Positions 42,461-52,300 of a stretch of 64,000 nt of DNA are shown here, piece by piece. Position 1 is the stretch's first letter. Every line of letters begins with the position of its first letter. The notes below the pieces were generated by a model that was not told the origin of the DNA, made no database searches, and saw only the letters and a program-made list of their open reading frames with translations. The DNA comes from Treponema sp. (GTDB lineage: Bacteria; Spirochaetota; Spirochaetia; Treponematales; Treponemataceae). The DNA lies in assembly GCA_016290995.1 (NCBI GenBank), contig JAEEVR010000002.1, forward strand, positions 1 through 64,000, in the 5' to 3' direction. The translations under genes and the position numbers were made by a program.

Positions 42461-43210
42461 CTAATTGTCCTCGTTGTTCGCGTTGATTCCTATCGTTCCA
42501 AGATAAAGGACGTTGCTGTAATAAGTGGTGTATGTGGTGTCGCGGCCAACGGCAACCGCGTACATCGTAACGTAATATTTATTGTTTTCTACTGTTCCGT
42601 TTTCAAAGTCTTCGTCGCCGGACACAGGCGGAGTGTATTTGTCCTTGGGAGTGTAGCCCAAACTTTCCTTGTCATAACGGCCAAAGTCAAAGGTCTTGTT
42701 TGTTCCAAGCGCGCGGCGGGGAGTTTTGTAAAAAGCGGAGTCAATGCTTATTTGCGCGGTGTTGCCTATTCCTGTAGAGACAGACTCTTGGTTGTTCGTA
42801 AGCCTTATCTCAACTTTTCTTCCCTCCGCGCTGATCAAGGGCTGGATGCTTCCGTCGGACGTGTAAAGCTGCTGGTATCCGTAGCTTATCATTCGGTTGG
42901 CGGCGGCGGAATAATCGCTGGAAGTGTTAACCGCGCTGATCGAAGCCCTATGGCTTAGCATTGTGGAGGAACTTGCGTAGATTCTGTAATAAACCGCCGT
43001 TCCCAAAAATCTAAAGCTAGTGTCAGGATTGGTGTTTACGGCAGAAGTAAAACTAAAGTATCGGGAGTCAGGGTCTACAGCGTCATAAACCGGAGTGTGG
43101 ATCGGGCCGGTTGGCGGACTTAGCGTGTAGTAAGTGTCAAGTCCGCAAGTTGTAAAAAGGATAAAGGCAAGAAGAACGGAGGACGCGAGAAGAAAAATGT
43201 TTTTTTTCAC
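42461..43210 (-). CDS. Lipoprotein of unknown function
   Basis: The protein has 249 residues. The signal peptide ends in LFTTC, with C22 as the likely lipidated cysteine. The mature part is rich in Ser, Thr, Tyr and Asn and looks beta-rich (YFSFTSAVNTNPDTSFRFLG; YYVTMYAVAVGRDTTYTTYYSN), as in treponemal surface lipoproteins. I recognise no family. It is the last gene of a minus-strand group after the TPR membrane protein, 19 bases away. Confidence 0.82.
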   Translation of the reverse strand: MKKNIFLLASSVLLAFILFTTCGLDTYYTLSPPTGPIHTPVYDAVDPDSRYFSFTSAVNTNPDTSFRFLGTAVYYRIYASSSTMLSHRASISAVNTSSDYSAAANRMISYGYQQLYTSDGSIQPLISAEGRKVEIRLTNNQESVSTGIGNTAQISIDSAFYKTPRRALGTNKTFDFGRYDKESLGYTPKDKYTPPVSGDEDFENGTVENNKYYVTMYAVAVGRDTTYTTYYSNVLYLGTIGINANNEDN

Positions 43211-43229
43211 AGCGCCCTCCCAAAAAAGG

Positions 43230-43940
43230 CTATTTTATTTTGCCCTTATTCTCCAAGTCCAACAATCTTGTCTTGGCCAAATCGTTCCAAGAGTCGTTTG
43301 AGTTGCCCAAGTCAGCAATCGCCTGGTAAGAAAGCTTTGCGCCTTCAAAATCTCCAGCGGCTTCCTTAAGGCGGCCGGCGTTAAAGTAAGCGCGGCTTCT
43401 GTCAACAAAGTTCTTGTCGGCCGAAACTTTTTCGTAAAGCTGCAAGGCCTCGTCGCTCTGTCCCAATTCCTCATAGGCCGCGGCGGCGTTAAAGTTGCAC
43501 AAAGACTCAAGGTAAGTTCCCTTGCGCTTAGAGGCGGCCTTAAGCCAAGCGTCTTTAGCGGCTGTCCAATCTTTCTTTTGTCCGTAAATGTCGGCGGCCA
43601 GCATGTTGGCGCGCGCTCCAACGATTCCGCCCTTGTTCAAATAAGCGGCCAAGTTTTTAAGAGCAGTGTCCTGCCTTGACGCAAGCTCGCTGTCGTCGAT
43701 GGAAGAAGCGTCCTTTGTAAAGGAATACTCAATCACTTCAATCTTGTCGAGGTTTTTGCGGGTCAAAGAGGCACTCACGTTAAAGTAAACGACATACGCC
43801 ACGATCACCGCGATTGCCGCGCAAAGAACGCCGATAAGAACCTTAGAGTTCTTGCTCAAAAAATTTCCCAATTTCTGCTCGCCGGAAAGATTCTTTTTTT
43901 CGGCGTCGGCGCCCTTCATCTTTACGATATTGTCAGCCAT
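43230..43940 (-). CDS. Single-pass membrane TPR protein (YfgM-like)
   Basis: The protein has 236 residues from ATG 43940, six bases after GGAG; an in-frame TTG four codons upstream belongs to the ribosome binding site. A basic cytoplasmic N-terminus is followed by one membrane segment (about 34-57: VLIGVLCAAIAVIVAYVVYF), then TPR repeats (LESLCNFNAAAAYEELGQSDEALQLYEKV; AYFNAGRLKEAAGDFEGAKLSYQ). The layout resembles YfgM/TolA-binding-type periplasmic TPR proteins, which associate with secretion and folding machinery. It stands between the sigma54-activator-like gene and a lipoprotein. Confidence 0.8.
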   Translation of the reverse strand: MADNIVKMKGADAEKKNLSGEQKLGNFLSKNSKVLIGVLCAAIAVIVAYVVYFNVSASLTRKNLDKIEVIEYSFTKDASSIDDSELASRQDTALKNLAAYLNKGGIVGARANMLAADIYGQKKDWTAAKDAWLKAASKRKGTYLESLCNFNAAAAYEELGQSDEALQLYEKVSADKNFVDRSRAYFNAGRLKEAAGDFEGAKLSYQAIADLGNSNDSWNDLAKTRLLDLENKGKIK

Positions 43941-43963
43941 AATATTCTCCAATCAATATTCAA

Positions 43964-45499
43964 TTACTGTCTTATTCCAAGTTCAACCAAAAGGCGCGAA
44001 AGATAAGTTCGTTGGATGCCCAAAGAGGCGGCAACGTCGGCTTGTCTCGCTCCGCTGGTTTGCAAGGCGCGCTCAATGTAGTATTTCTTAAACTCATTTA
44101 TCGCGTCTTTAAGCGTTTGTCCGCTTTGGGGAACAAAGCCCCTTTGCGTCGCAGCGCTTTCAGAGGCGCCAGGAACATCGGCGGGAATCTGAAGGTTTTG
44201 CGCGCTTATCAAGGGCGGCGTTCCAAGAACGCAAGCCCTTTCTATAGAGTTTTCCAATTCGCGAACGTTGCCCGGCCAATAGTAATTGTAAAGGACCTCG
44301 TTGGCGTCGTCGGTAAAACCCTTAAAATTCTTTTTTGTCTCGCCGGAAAACTTTTGCAAAAAGTAATCCGCCAAGGGCCTGATGTCGTCGCGGCGTTCCC
44401 TTAGCGGAGGAATCCTAAGCGGAACGACATTAAGCCTGTAGAACAAATCGTCGCGGAATTTTCCTTCCCTGACCATAAGTTCCAAATCTTTATTTGTGGC
44501 ACAAACGATTCTAACGTCAACGCTTATCGTCTCGCTGGAACCGACGCGCTCAAATTTTTTGTCTTGAATGGCCCTTAGCAGCTTTGCCTGCAACTCCAGC
44601 GGAATCTCGCCAATCTCGTCCAAGAAAAGCGTTCCGCCGTCAGCCATTTCAAAACGGCCTTTTCGACAAGTTGAAGCGTCCGTGTAGGCGCCCTTTGCGT
44701 GTCCAAAAAGCTCGTCTTCCAAAAGGGCCTGGCTTAGGGCCGCGCAGTTAACGCGTACAAAAGGCTTGTCCCTTCTGGGGCTGCGCAAGTGAAGCTGCTC
44801 GGCGAAAAGTTCCTTGCCAACGCCGCTTTCTCCGGTAATCAAAACTGAAGAAGTGGTTTTGGCAGCCGCGTCAGCCACCCGCGCAAGGTCGGCGATGACC
44901 GCGCTTTTCGCTATAAAAACGTGGTATTCCCCGCCCTGCTTTATGTTGTCGTTAAGCGCAAAGATTGTGTCTTTGGCGTCGCGATAACTGGCGGCGTTGG
45001 CATAGGCGATTCCAGCGTGCTTTGCCAAAATCGTCATAAGCTCAAGGTCTTCGGAACTGAATTCCCTGCCGCCTGTTTTGTTTATCAATTCTATAACGCC
45101 GATGAACTCGTCTCCGTTTGTCATAGGAAGCGCGATCATCGTGTTTGTAATGTAGCCGGTTTTATTTTGAACGCGGTCAAAAAAGCGCTCGTCTTTGTTG
45201 GCGTTGCTCAAAACCAATGGCTTTTTGTGCTGGGCGACCCAGCCGGCCAAACTGTTCTTGTCAACGACGATGTTTTTTGCCTCGGCTCCTTTGGGTCCCA
45301 AAGCAACAGCGAAACGCAAGCAGTCTCCGCCTTTTTGCGCGAGCAAGAGCGAAGACGACTCGCATTCTATAAGCTTCATCGCCGCTTCAAGAATGTAGAC
45401 CATCAAGGCGTCAACGTCGGAAAACTTTAAGTTGATTCCGGCGCTGATGTCGATGAGCGCTTTGAGTTTGTCTGTATAAACAAGTTCGCCCACGCTCAT
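43964..45499 (-). CDS. GAF-domain bacterial enhancer-binding-type regulator (AAA+, Fis HTH) with altered GAFTGA motif
   Basis: The protein has 511 residues. An N-terminal GAF domain (about 15-170) precedes the AAA+ domain (about 193-430) with Walker A GESGVGKE (223-230) and Walker [12 protein letters not shown] (288-298), and a C-terminal Fis-type helix-turn-helix ([22 protein letters not shown]). The sigma54-contacting GAFTGA loop reads GAYTDA at residues 270-275. F to Y is common, but G to D is not; as I recall, the matching change in NorR frees the protein from its sensor domain while keeping activity. It is therefore either a deregulated sigma54 activator or one no longer using sigma54. 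It lies 12 bases after rpsA in the same orientation. Confidence 0.88.
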   Translation of the reverse strand: MSVGELVYTDKLKALIDISAGINLKFSDVDALMVYILEAAMKLIECESSSLLLAQKGGDCLRFAVALGPKGAEAKNIVVDKNSLAGWVAQHKKPLVLSNANKDERFFDRVQNKTGYITNTMIALPMTNGDEFIGVIELINKTGGREFSSEDLELMTILAKHAGIAYANAASYRDAKDTIFALNDNIKQGGEYHVFIAKSAVIADLARVADAAAKTTSSVLITGESGVGKELFAEQLHLRSPRRDKPFVRVNCAALSQALLEDELFGHAKGAYTDASTCRKGRFEMADGGTLFLDEIGEIPLELQAKLLRAIQDKKFERVGSSETISVDVRIVCATNKDLELMVREGKFRDDLFYRLNVVPLRIPPLRERRDDIRPLADYFLQKFSGETKKNFKGFTDDANEVLYNYYWPGNVRELENSIERACVLGTPPLISAQNLQIPADVPGASESAATQRGFVPQSGQTLKDAINEFKKYYIERALQTSGARQADVAASLGIQRTYLSRLLVELGIRQ

Positions 45500-45511
45500 C
45501 TAGGCTCGCGC

Positions 45512-47221
45512 TTAGTTGTCTTTTTTGGCGTTAAGCGCGTCGCCCAAAGTATAAGCTCCGTCGTCGTCGTTAGAAGAAGAGCTCATGTACTGGCTGATCT
45601 CGTCGCGCTGCTGCTTCTTTTTGAATTCGCGAACGCTAAAGGCAACCTGCTCTTTGTCCTTCTTTACGTCAACAACATACACGTTGATCTTGTCGCCAAC
45701 ATTGTACTTTTTAACCGCTTCTTCGTAGGGAGTCTCGCGGTCTTCGCTAAGGTTGGACTTGTTGATAAGGCCTTCGATTCCAACGGGAGTCTTAACAAAC
45801 ACGCCAAAGTCTGTGATCGAAGTGATCTCGCCTTCGAGCGTTGAGCCGGGCTGGTATTCTTCGGCAAACTTCTGCCAAGGATCGTCAGTCAACTGCTTGA
45901 GGCCAACCTTGATGCGATGCTGCTCGGGGTCGTTTTCGATAACGACGGCGTCAACTTCCTGGTCAACCTTAAGCTCGCTGCCCGGATGCTTAACCTTCTT
46001 TGTCCAAGAAATGTCGTCTCCGTGCAAGAAGCCGTCGATTCCGTCTTCGATAGAAATGAAGGCGCCGGAATTAGTGATCTTGACGACCTTTCCGTGAATC
46101 TTAGTTCCAACAGGATATTTTTCCGCGATTGAATCCCAAGGATTCTCTGTAACTTGCTTGAGACCGAGCGAAACGCGGCCGGCCTGAATGTCGTAGCCCA
46201 AGATCATGCATTCGATTTCGTCGCCGATCTTAAGAACGTCAGAAGGCTTGTTTACTTTCTTTGTCCAGCTGAATTCGGAAATGTGGGCCAAGCCTTCGAT
46301 TCCCTCTTCCAACTCGATGAAGGCGCCAAAGTCTGTAAGCTTTGTTACCTTACCCTTTACGATGTCGTTTACGTGGTACTTTTCTTCAAAGTGAACCCAC
46401 GGATCTTCGGCAAAGTGCTTGAGAGAAAGGTTGATGCGCTTTTCTTCCGGGTCAAGGCGGATAACCTTAAGCTCGATTTCCTGGCCTTTCTTTACAAAGT
46501 CTTTGGGGCGTGTTACGTGGCCCCAGCTCATGTCGTTGATGTGGAGCAAGCCGTCAAAGCCGCCCAAGTCAATAAAGGCTCCAAAGCTTGTGAAACTCTT
46601 TACGACGCCCTTAACGCTGTCGCCGATTTGAGTCTCGGCAAAGAACTTGTCGCGGGCTGTGTTCATCTGCTCTTCCAAGTAGCGGCGGCGGTTTACGACC
46701 ACATTGGCCTTGTTGTCAGAGTAGAGGCGCTCTATATAAAATTTGCCCTTTGTTCCAAGCAAGCTTTCGGGCTTTTCAACCTTCTGGCTGTCAGACTGGC
46801 TGATCGGAAGGAACGCGTGAATGTCGCCGCCAAGAGCGACTTCGTATCCGCCCTTAACGACCTTTTCGATTGTTCCGTCAACAACCGTCTTTTCGTCAAA
46901 CGCCTTGCGAACGTCTTTCCACATTTGCTTGGCGTCGGCTTTTGCTTTAGAAACTTCAGGACCGTTTCTACCATCTTTTCTAAGAAGAACTACTGTTACC
47001 ACGTCTCCAGTCTTGGGCAAGTCTCCCGCGAATTCTGAAACGGGGATTTTTCCCTCAGACTTGTATCCAATGTCGATGAATACATATTCGTCTGTAACAG
47101 CGATAACTGATCCATCAACAAGCTGGCCGTCTTCAAGCGGCTTAAGGTTGTTGAGTGACTCCTCTAATTGTGTTTGGATTGAGCCTTTGGCTCCGTCCAT
47201 TTCCACTTCCATCTTTTCCAT
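45512..47221 (-). CDS. rpsA: 30S ribosomal protein S1
   Basis: The protein has 569 residues with six S1 (OB-fold) domains, e.g. VKGVVKSFTSFGAFIDLGGFDGLLHINDMSW in the third and VKGKVTKLTDFGAFIELEEGIEGLAHISE in the fourth; I note only the start of each. S1 binds mRNA and helps initiation on structured messages. It follows cmk, the same order as in many bacteria. The acidic tail ends SSSNDDDGAYTLGDAL. AAGGAT stands before ATG 47221. Confidence 0.96.
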   Translation of the reverse strand: MEKMEVEMDGAKGSIQTQLEESLNNLKPLEDGQLVDGSVIAVTDEYVFIDIGYKSEGKIPVSEFAGDLPKTGDVVTVVLLRKDGRNGPEVSKAKADAKQMWKDVRKAFDEKTVVDGTIEKVVKGGYEVALGGDIHAFLPISQSDSQKVEKPESLLGTKGKFYIERLYSDNKANVVVNRRRYLEEQMNTARDKFFAETQIGDSVKGVVKSFTSFGAFIDLGGFDGLLHINDMSWGHVTRPKDFVKKGQEIELKVIRLDPEEKRINLSLKHFAEDPWVHFEEKYHVNDIVKGKVTKLTDFGAFIELEEGIEGLAHISEFSWTKKVNKPSDVLKIGDEIECMILGYDIQAGRVSLGLKQVTENPWDSIAEKYPVGTKIHGKVVKITNSGAFISIEDGIDGFLHGDDISWTKKVKHPGSELKVDQEVDAVVIENDPEQHRIKVGLKQLTDDPWQKFAEEYQPGSTLEGEITSITDFGVFVKTPVGIEGLINKSNLSEDRETPYEEAVKKYNVGDKINVYVVDVKKDKEQVAFSVREFKKKQQRDEISQYMSSSSNDDDGAYTLGDALNAKKDN

Positions 47222-47235
47222 TTTTTATCCTTTCA

Positions 47236-47865
47236 CTAGTGAATTTTGCTAAGTATTCTATCACAAACTTCTTCTATAGTCAAGTCTGAGGTGTCGATGT
47301 AAACCGCGTCGGGAGCGCGCTTTAGGGCGCCCACAGCCTTGGCCTTGTCAAGCTCGTCGCGCTTTTTTATCGCTTCCTTTATCTGCTCAAGGGTCATTCC
47401 GCTGACGCCTTGGTCATATCTTCTCTGGGCCTGAACGTCAAGCGAGGCGTCAAGGTAAAACTTGTATTCAGCGTTGGGGAAAACGACTGTTGTCATGTCT
47501 CTGCCCTCGCAGACGATGCTTTGGCTTTTTGTTATCTCGTGCATGCGGGCGTCGGCGATTTGGCGGATTTGTGGAATCGCGCTTACCTGCGAGGTGTTGG
47601 CGCTGACCTTGTCCTCGTGAAGGCGGGCCTCCACGTCCGTTCCGTTTAGAATCAAATGAGAATCCTTGTAGTCAAGGGTGAGCGTCTTGGCAAAATCGAT
47701 TACGGCCTGAGAATCGCTTATGTCGATTGAATTTTCAAGGCAGGCCAGCGTTATGGCTCGGTAAAAGCTGCCCGAATTAAGGTAAGTTATGCCCAATTTT
47801 TTGGCGATAATGCCCGCTATTGTGCTTTTTCCGGTTCCGGCCGGTCCGTCGATTGCGATAATCAT
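47236..47865 (-). CDS. cmk: Cytidylate kinase
   Basis: The protein has 209 residues from ATG 47865, six bases after GGAGG; an in-frame ATG at 47877 overlaps that GGAGG and is rejected. The P-loop IAIDGPAGTGKSTIA is at the N-terminus, CEGRDMTTVVFPNA follows near residue 120, and the QRRYDQGVSGMTLEQI segment is typical of Cmk. It phosphorylates CMP and dCMP. It stands between the pseudouridine synthase gene and rpsA. Confidence 0.96.
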   Translation of the reverse strand: MIIAIDGPAGTGKSTIAGIIAKKLGITYLNSGSFYRAITLACLENSIDISDSQAVIDFAKTLTLDYKDSHLILNGTDVEARLHEDKVSANTSQVSAIPQIRQIADARMHEITKSQSIVCEGRDMTTVVFPNAEYKFYLDASLDVQAQRRYDQGVSGMTLEQIKEAIKKRDELDKAKAVGALKRAPDAVYIDTSDLTIEEVCDRILSKIH

Positions 47866-47888
47866 ATTGTCCTCCATAATATTACGGC

Positions 47889-48635
47889 TTAAAGTTCGTG
47901 GGTGGTGGCCTCGTCAAGCAATTCCTGGACCTCAAAAGGCTCAAGGTCGCGGAATTCGCCGGGGGCCATCTCGTTTATGTTGATGTTTCCGATGCGGACG
48001 CGGCAAAGGCGCTTGATCGCCGCCCCGCGGGACTCAAAAACGCGCCTGATTTCGCGGTTCTTTCCTTCTATTAGAACAACCGCCATTCTGTGGGAATTAA
48101 GCTCGCGGGCGCTTTTGGCCTTGTAGAAGACGCCTTCAACCCGCATGCCTTTTTCAAAGTCTTGGTCCAAGCCGCGAGGCAAAGGAAGGCTTGTGTCAAC
48201 CACGTACTCTTTTTCGATTTCGGCGCTGGGATGCGAAAGGATTTTGGCAAAGTCGCCGTCGTTGGTAAAAATGATAAGGCCGCAGCTGAACATATCCAAG
48301 CGACCAACGTTGTAAAGGCGCTCGGAATACTTTTCCTTTAACAAATCGGCGGCAACGGGGCGGCCTTTTTCGTCGGACATCGAGCAAACGTAGCCGACGG
48401 GCTTGTTGAGCAAAACGTAGCGCTTGGCGGACTCGGCAATGACTTGTTTTCCGTCAACAAAAACCTTGTCGCCCGGCCCTACTTTGGTTCCAAGCTCGGT
48501 GATTACCGTTCCGTTTACAGAAACGCGGCCGTCCAAAATGATTTTTTCGCTGGCGCGGCGGCTGGCCACTCCGGCGTGGGCCAAAAAGGCCTGGAGGCGC
48601 TCCAAGCCGTCCGGATTTTTGGGCTTATCTTGCAA
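47889..48635 (-). CDS. RluB/RsuA-family pseudouridine synthase
   Basis: The protein has 248 residues. An N-terminal S4 RNA-binding domain (LERLQAFLAHAGVASRRASEKII) is followed by the catalytic domain with the aspartate motif GRLDMFSCGLIIFTND and the C-terminal EGKNREIRRVFES. The family modifies uridines of 16S or 23S rRNA; the linkage with scpB and cmk favours an RluB-type 23S enzyme. It overlaps the end of scpB by 11 bases. Confidence 0.93.
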   Translation of the reverse strand: MQDKPKNPDGLERLQAFLAHAGVASRRASEKIILDGRVSVNGTVITELGTKVGPGDKVFVDGKQVIAESAKRYVLLNKPVGYVCSMSDEKGRPVAADLLKEKYSERLYNVGRLDMFSCGLIIFTNDGDFAKILSHPSAEIEKEYVVDTSLPLPRGLDQDFEKGMRVEGVFYKAKSARELNSHRMAVVLIEGKNREIRRVFESRGAAIKRLCRVRIGNININEMAPGEFRDLEPFEVQELLDEATTHEL

Positions 48636-49170
48636 GCTCGAACCTCTCTTCTTCTTCCTGGTCCAACTTTGGAAGGTCCGCGATTGAGTTTAGGCGGAAG
48701 AATTTTAGGAAGTCCTTTGTCGTGGCGTAAAGCGTGGGCTTTCCGGGAATGTCCTTTTTGCCGACTTCCTTTATAAGGTTGCGCTCGATCAAAAGGCGAA
48801 TCATATTGTCGGCGCTGACGCCGCGGATGCCTTCTATCTCGGCGCGGGTGATTGGCTGTGAATACGCTATGATGCTAAGGGTTTCCATCGCGCTGCGCGA
48901 AAGACGGCCTTCGCTCTTTGAGCCGTAGCGTTCCTTGACCAAGTCCCAAATCTTCTTTTTTGGGGTAAGGGCCCAGCCGCCCGTAATCATTTGCAGTTCA
49001 AGGCCGGAATTTTCGGCCGAATACTTTTCTTTTAAAACTTCAAGCGCTTTTTGAACGACTTCTTCCGAAAGGCCCGAAATCATCGCCAAGGATTTTTCGG
49101 CCAAAGGCTCGCTTTCCAAAAACAATATGGCCTCGATAAGGGCCGCTTCGTTGTCAAGATTCATTTCCAT
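48625..49170 (-). CDS. scpB: Segregation and condensation protein B
   Basis: The protein has 181 residues from ATG 49170; two upstream in-frame ATGs are possible but lack support, and CATAAT stands just before 49170 as a possible -10. ScpB forms the kleisin complex with ScpA and Smc in chromosome segregation. The winged-helix core is seen in EAILFLESEPLAEKSLA and RSAMETLSIIAYSQPITRAEIE..RGVSADNMIRLL. scpA is not in the window. Confidence 0.93.
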   Translation of the reverse strand: MEMNLDNEAALIEAILFLESEPLAEKSLAMISGLSEEVVQKALEVLKEKYSAENSGLELQMITGGWALTPKKKIWDLVKERYGSKSEGRLSRSAMETLSIIAYSQPITRAEIEGIRGVSADNMIRLLIERNLIKEVGKKDIPGKPTLYATTKDFLKFFRLNSIADLPKLDQEEEERFELAR

Positions 49171-49304
49171 AGCGCGATTATGGTAGCGCATTTTCACCCA
49201 TTAGGCAAGCGTCCAAAGGACGCGGCGAAACCGCTCGAAGAAACGATTAGTGGCTTGCTAGCAAAAACACGAGCGGAGCAAGCGGAAGCGGCCGCCAGCG
49301 CGGT

Positions 49305-52300
49305 CTAGAACTTGCGGATGGCGCGGACGTTGTGTCCTTCGTCCTTAGAAAGGAAGGTAAAAGGAATCACCGTAGCAGAAGTAAAATAATATGACTCAGT
49401 TGACTTATAGGGCAAGGAGGTCCAATAAGGTCCGCTGCCCAAAGCAACTGCGGGCGAGCCGATTTTGCCTATCGCGTTGTTCACAGTGTCTTTTGCGCCC
49501 ATAAGCGCGGCCATCTCGCGATGCGCGGGAAGATACCAACCACTGGCCTCGCCTGAAATTCCAACGCCATAAGTATTTGCATAGTTGAAGGCTGGATAAT
49601 TTGCGGCCGCGTTTCCCGCAGCGCTAGAATCCGCCGCGCAAACGCCTCCCCAGTTTTTGCTTCCGTCGCTCTCATCTCGAGGATCGACAGCATAGAAGCC
49701 TAAATTATAACCAGTCGTTCCGCTGGGAGCCCACATAAGGCCTGAGCCTTCCTTTAAGCCCACGCCAAGGATTCGACTGCCAAGATAGCCGTCTCCATCT
49801 GTATAGAAGATTACCGCAACTGCGTTGGCCTTTTGGTTGGCGTCCAAGACCAAGCTGTCGCTGTAGGGCGTGGCCGTTCCGTCGCTAAAGACTATGTCGC
49901 CGACGGCGGTCGGAGCGGACTTGTCGCCGTACACGTTCCTTACCGATATCGGGAAGCTGGCGTCGTGCGTGTAGCCCATGTAGGTGGCGGTAATCTTGAG
50001 GATGTAAGTGTCAGGTTGCGGCATCGCGGCGGCAGGAATTGTTACCGTCAGACCGTTTGCCGTAATGCTTGCGCCGCTTGCAATCTTTTGGCCGCCGTTG
50101 TAAAGCGCGGCTGTCCAAGTTACGGCAGGGTTGTCGCTTCCTTCGCCGACGGCGGGAACGGTTCCGCCAACTTCGTAAAGCTTATGGTCGCTTGAATTGT
50201 ACACAAGGTTTGCGGCCTCAGCCGGGCTATGTTCCGACGGGAACTTGCCGTCTGACAGCTTGCGCTCGGCTGTTATCGTAACATTAAAGGTCTTGGCAAC
50301 GTTGGGCTTTGCCATCGCGCCGTCAAGGGCCGTAGTAATCTTAAAGTCGGTCGGGTCATACATGCTGCCGCCGGAAACGGCAAAGGCCGCCTCGCCTTCC
50401 TTGTCGGTAATGCCGTAGCCGTTTTCCGCAAAGAAGACAAGGCCCGGCTTTTTGGCGTTGGTGGCCGGATAGCCGTAGCCAGCCGTAAAGGCCTTTGGCG
50501 CGCCCGCGGCGGGCTTGTCTTCGGCGGATATGTACGGAATGTTTATTCCAATCTTGCTGTCCGCGACGTTGCCTGAAATTTGAATGTAAGCAATGTTGGC
50601 GTTGGTCTCGTTGGGAGCAAGATATGGACGGAAGACGTTGGCCTGGCGGCTTACGCTCGCGTCGTTCTTGTCGGGCGCGGTGTTGTCGTAAATAATGTTT
50701 TTTCCGCTAAGCGTGAATTCCGCAAGTTTCGTAATAGGGCTGTCGGACTTAAAATAAACAGCGCCGTTGTTGTTGTCGTTCGCGTAAAGCGCCGTGTTCT
50801 GAGTTATCACGCAAGAAGCAAGGCTAACGCTTGGATTCACTCCATATTCGCTGTAAATCGCCGGGCCGATGGCGGCCTTGTTGCCCTTTATGACGCAGTT
50901 TGTTAGCGAAACTTGACCAGCGGTAGTGTTGTAAATCGCGCCGCCCGCCGCTTTGACGACGCTAGAAACGCAAGAAGCGGAGTTTCCGCTGATTTCCACA
51001 TTTGTAAAGTCCAAAGTGCCGCCCTTATTAAATACGCCGCCGCCATTACTCGGATAAATTGCGTTTCCTGTAATCGAGCCGCCTGTCATGACAAGGGTTC
51101 CTTGATTGCATACGCCGCCGCCGCCTTCGGTTCCAGAACCAGTCGTAGTGCGGTAGCCGTTGTCGCGGATAACGCAGTTGTTGCAAGTCAATTTTGCGCC
51201 GCTTGAAATGCAGAGGGCGCCGAAACTATACTTGCTTCGGCCATTCTCGTAAATCTGAACATTTTCAAAGACATGGTTCGTTCCCATACTGACATTTACG
51301 CCCGCTCCCGCTCCAGAAAAGTTTCCATAGACGGAGCCGTTCTTGTAAGTCACGGTTCCGCCGCCAATGTATAGGCCGCCGCCATATTGCGCGCTGCCGG
51401 ACGCATAATAGCCGCCGGTAATGTTTATGTCCTCTATGTTTACAGTTCCGGCGTTAACAAACATAACGCCGCGCAAACGATTAGATGTGTCGCTAACGTC
51501 TTGACCGCCGCTAATCGTCCTTCTTCCGCCCTCGCCCTTTATGTTAAGGACAAGGCCGGCCGGCAATGTGCCAGAACCAAAATAAACCTGCGCAAAGTAA
51601 TTTCCGCTCTCAGTCCAGTTAAAGTCCGCCGGCGGCGTGAGGTCGCTCAAAAGGCGGATGTTAAGAATTGTGTTGGGGCCGTAGTCGCCTGCGGTGATGC
51701 CGTTTTGGAATTGGTCTATGGCCTTTTGGATTGTTCTGTAAGGCTTGGCTTTGCTGCCTTCTCCGCCGTCGTCTACGCCGGATTCCTTGACAAAGAGGTT
51801 TGTGCAAACGGCGCGGCAGTTCCAAACAACCGGGTCGCTGTCGGCGTACAAGGGCTTACGCACAAAGGCCTTTACGTAAGTGGTTCCCGCGGGAATGCTT
51901 ATCTTGCCAGACACGCCCGAAAGCGTTCCTGTCCTGATTAAAGTGCTGGTGTTAAGCGCCGTTCCTCTATGAAGCTCGTATACAAGATACGCGTTGGACG
52001 GGTCGTAGTCGTAGCGGTCGATTGCATGTCCGTCGCCGTCTGTAAGGCCGCCCGCAGTCTTGGCATCGGCGCGAATTGTTATCCATGCGCTTCCGTCATC
52101 AGGATTTTGGCCGACGGTGTTTTTGGTGGTGGAATAGTTTTTGTCAAAGGCTTCCGTTCCGCCAACAAGGTACGCGTCGGGAGCGCTAAGCTTAAAGCCG
52201 CGAGCGCTTACGGCAACGCTAGAGCTAAGGCCCGCGCTGTCCGTGACTGTAATCGTGTAAACCCTTTGGTTTTGGTCAACATCGTCGCCGGTCATAAAGT

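Noticed and set aside
49171..49304. Gene or RNA in the gap between scpB and the lipoprotein gene
   Set aside because: About 130 GC-rich bases with a small GCGTCC/GGACGC inverted repeat; no convincing ORF, tRNA or terminator with a T run.
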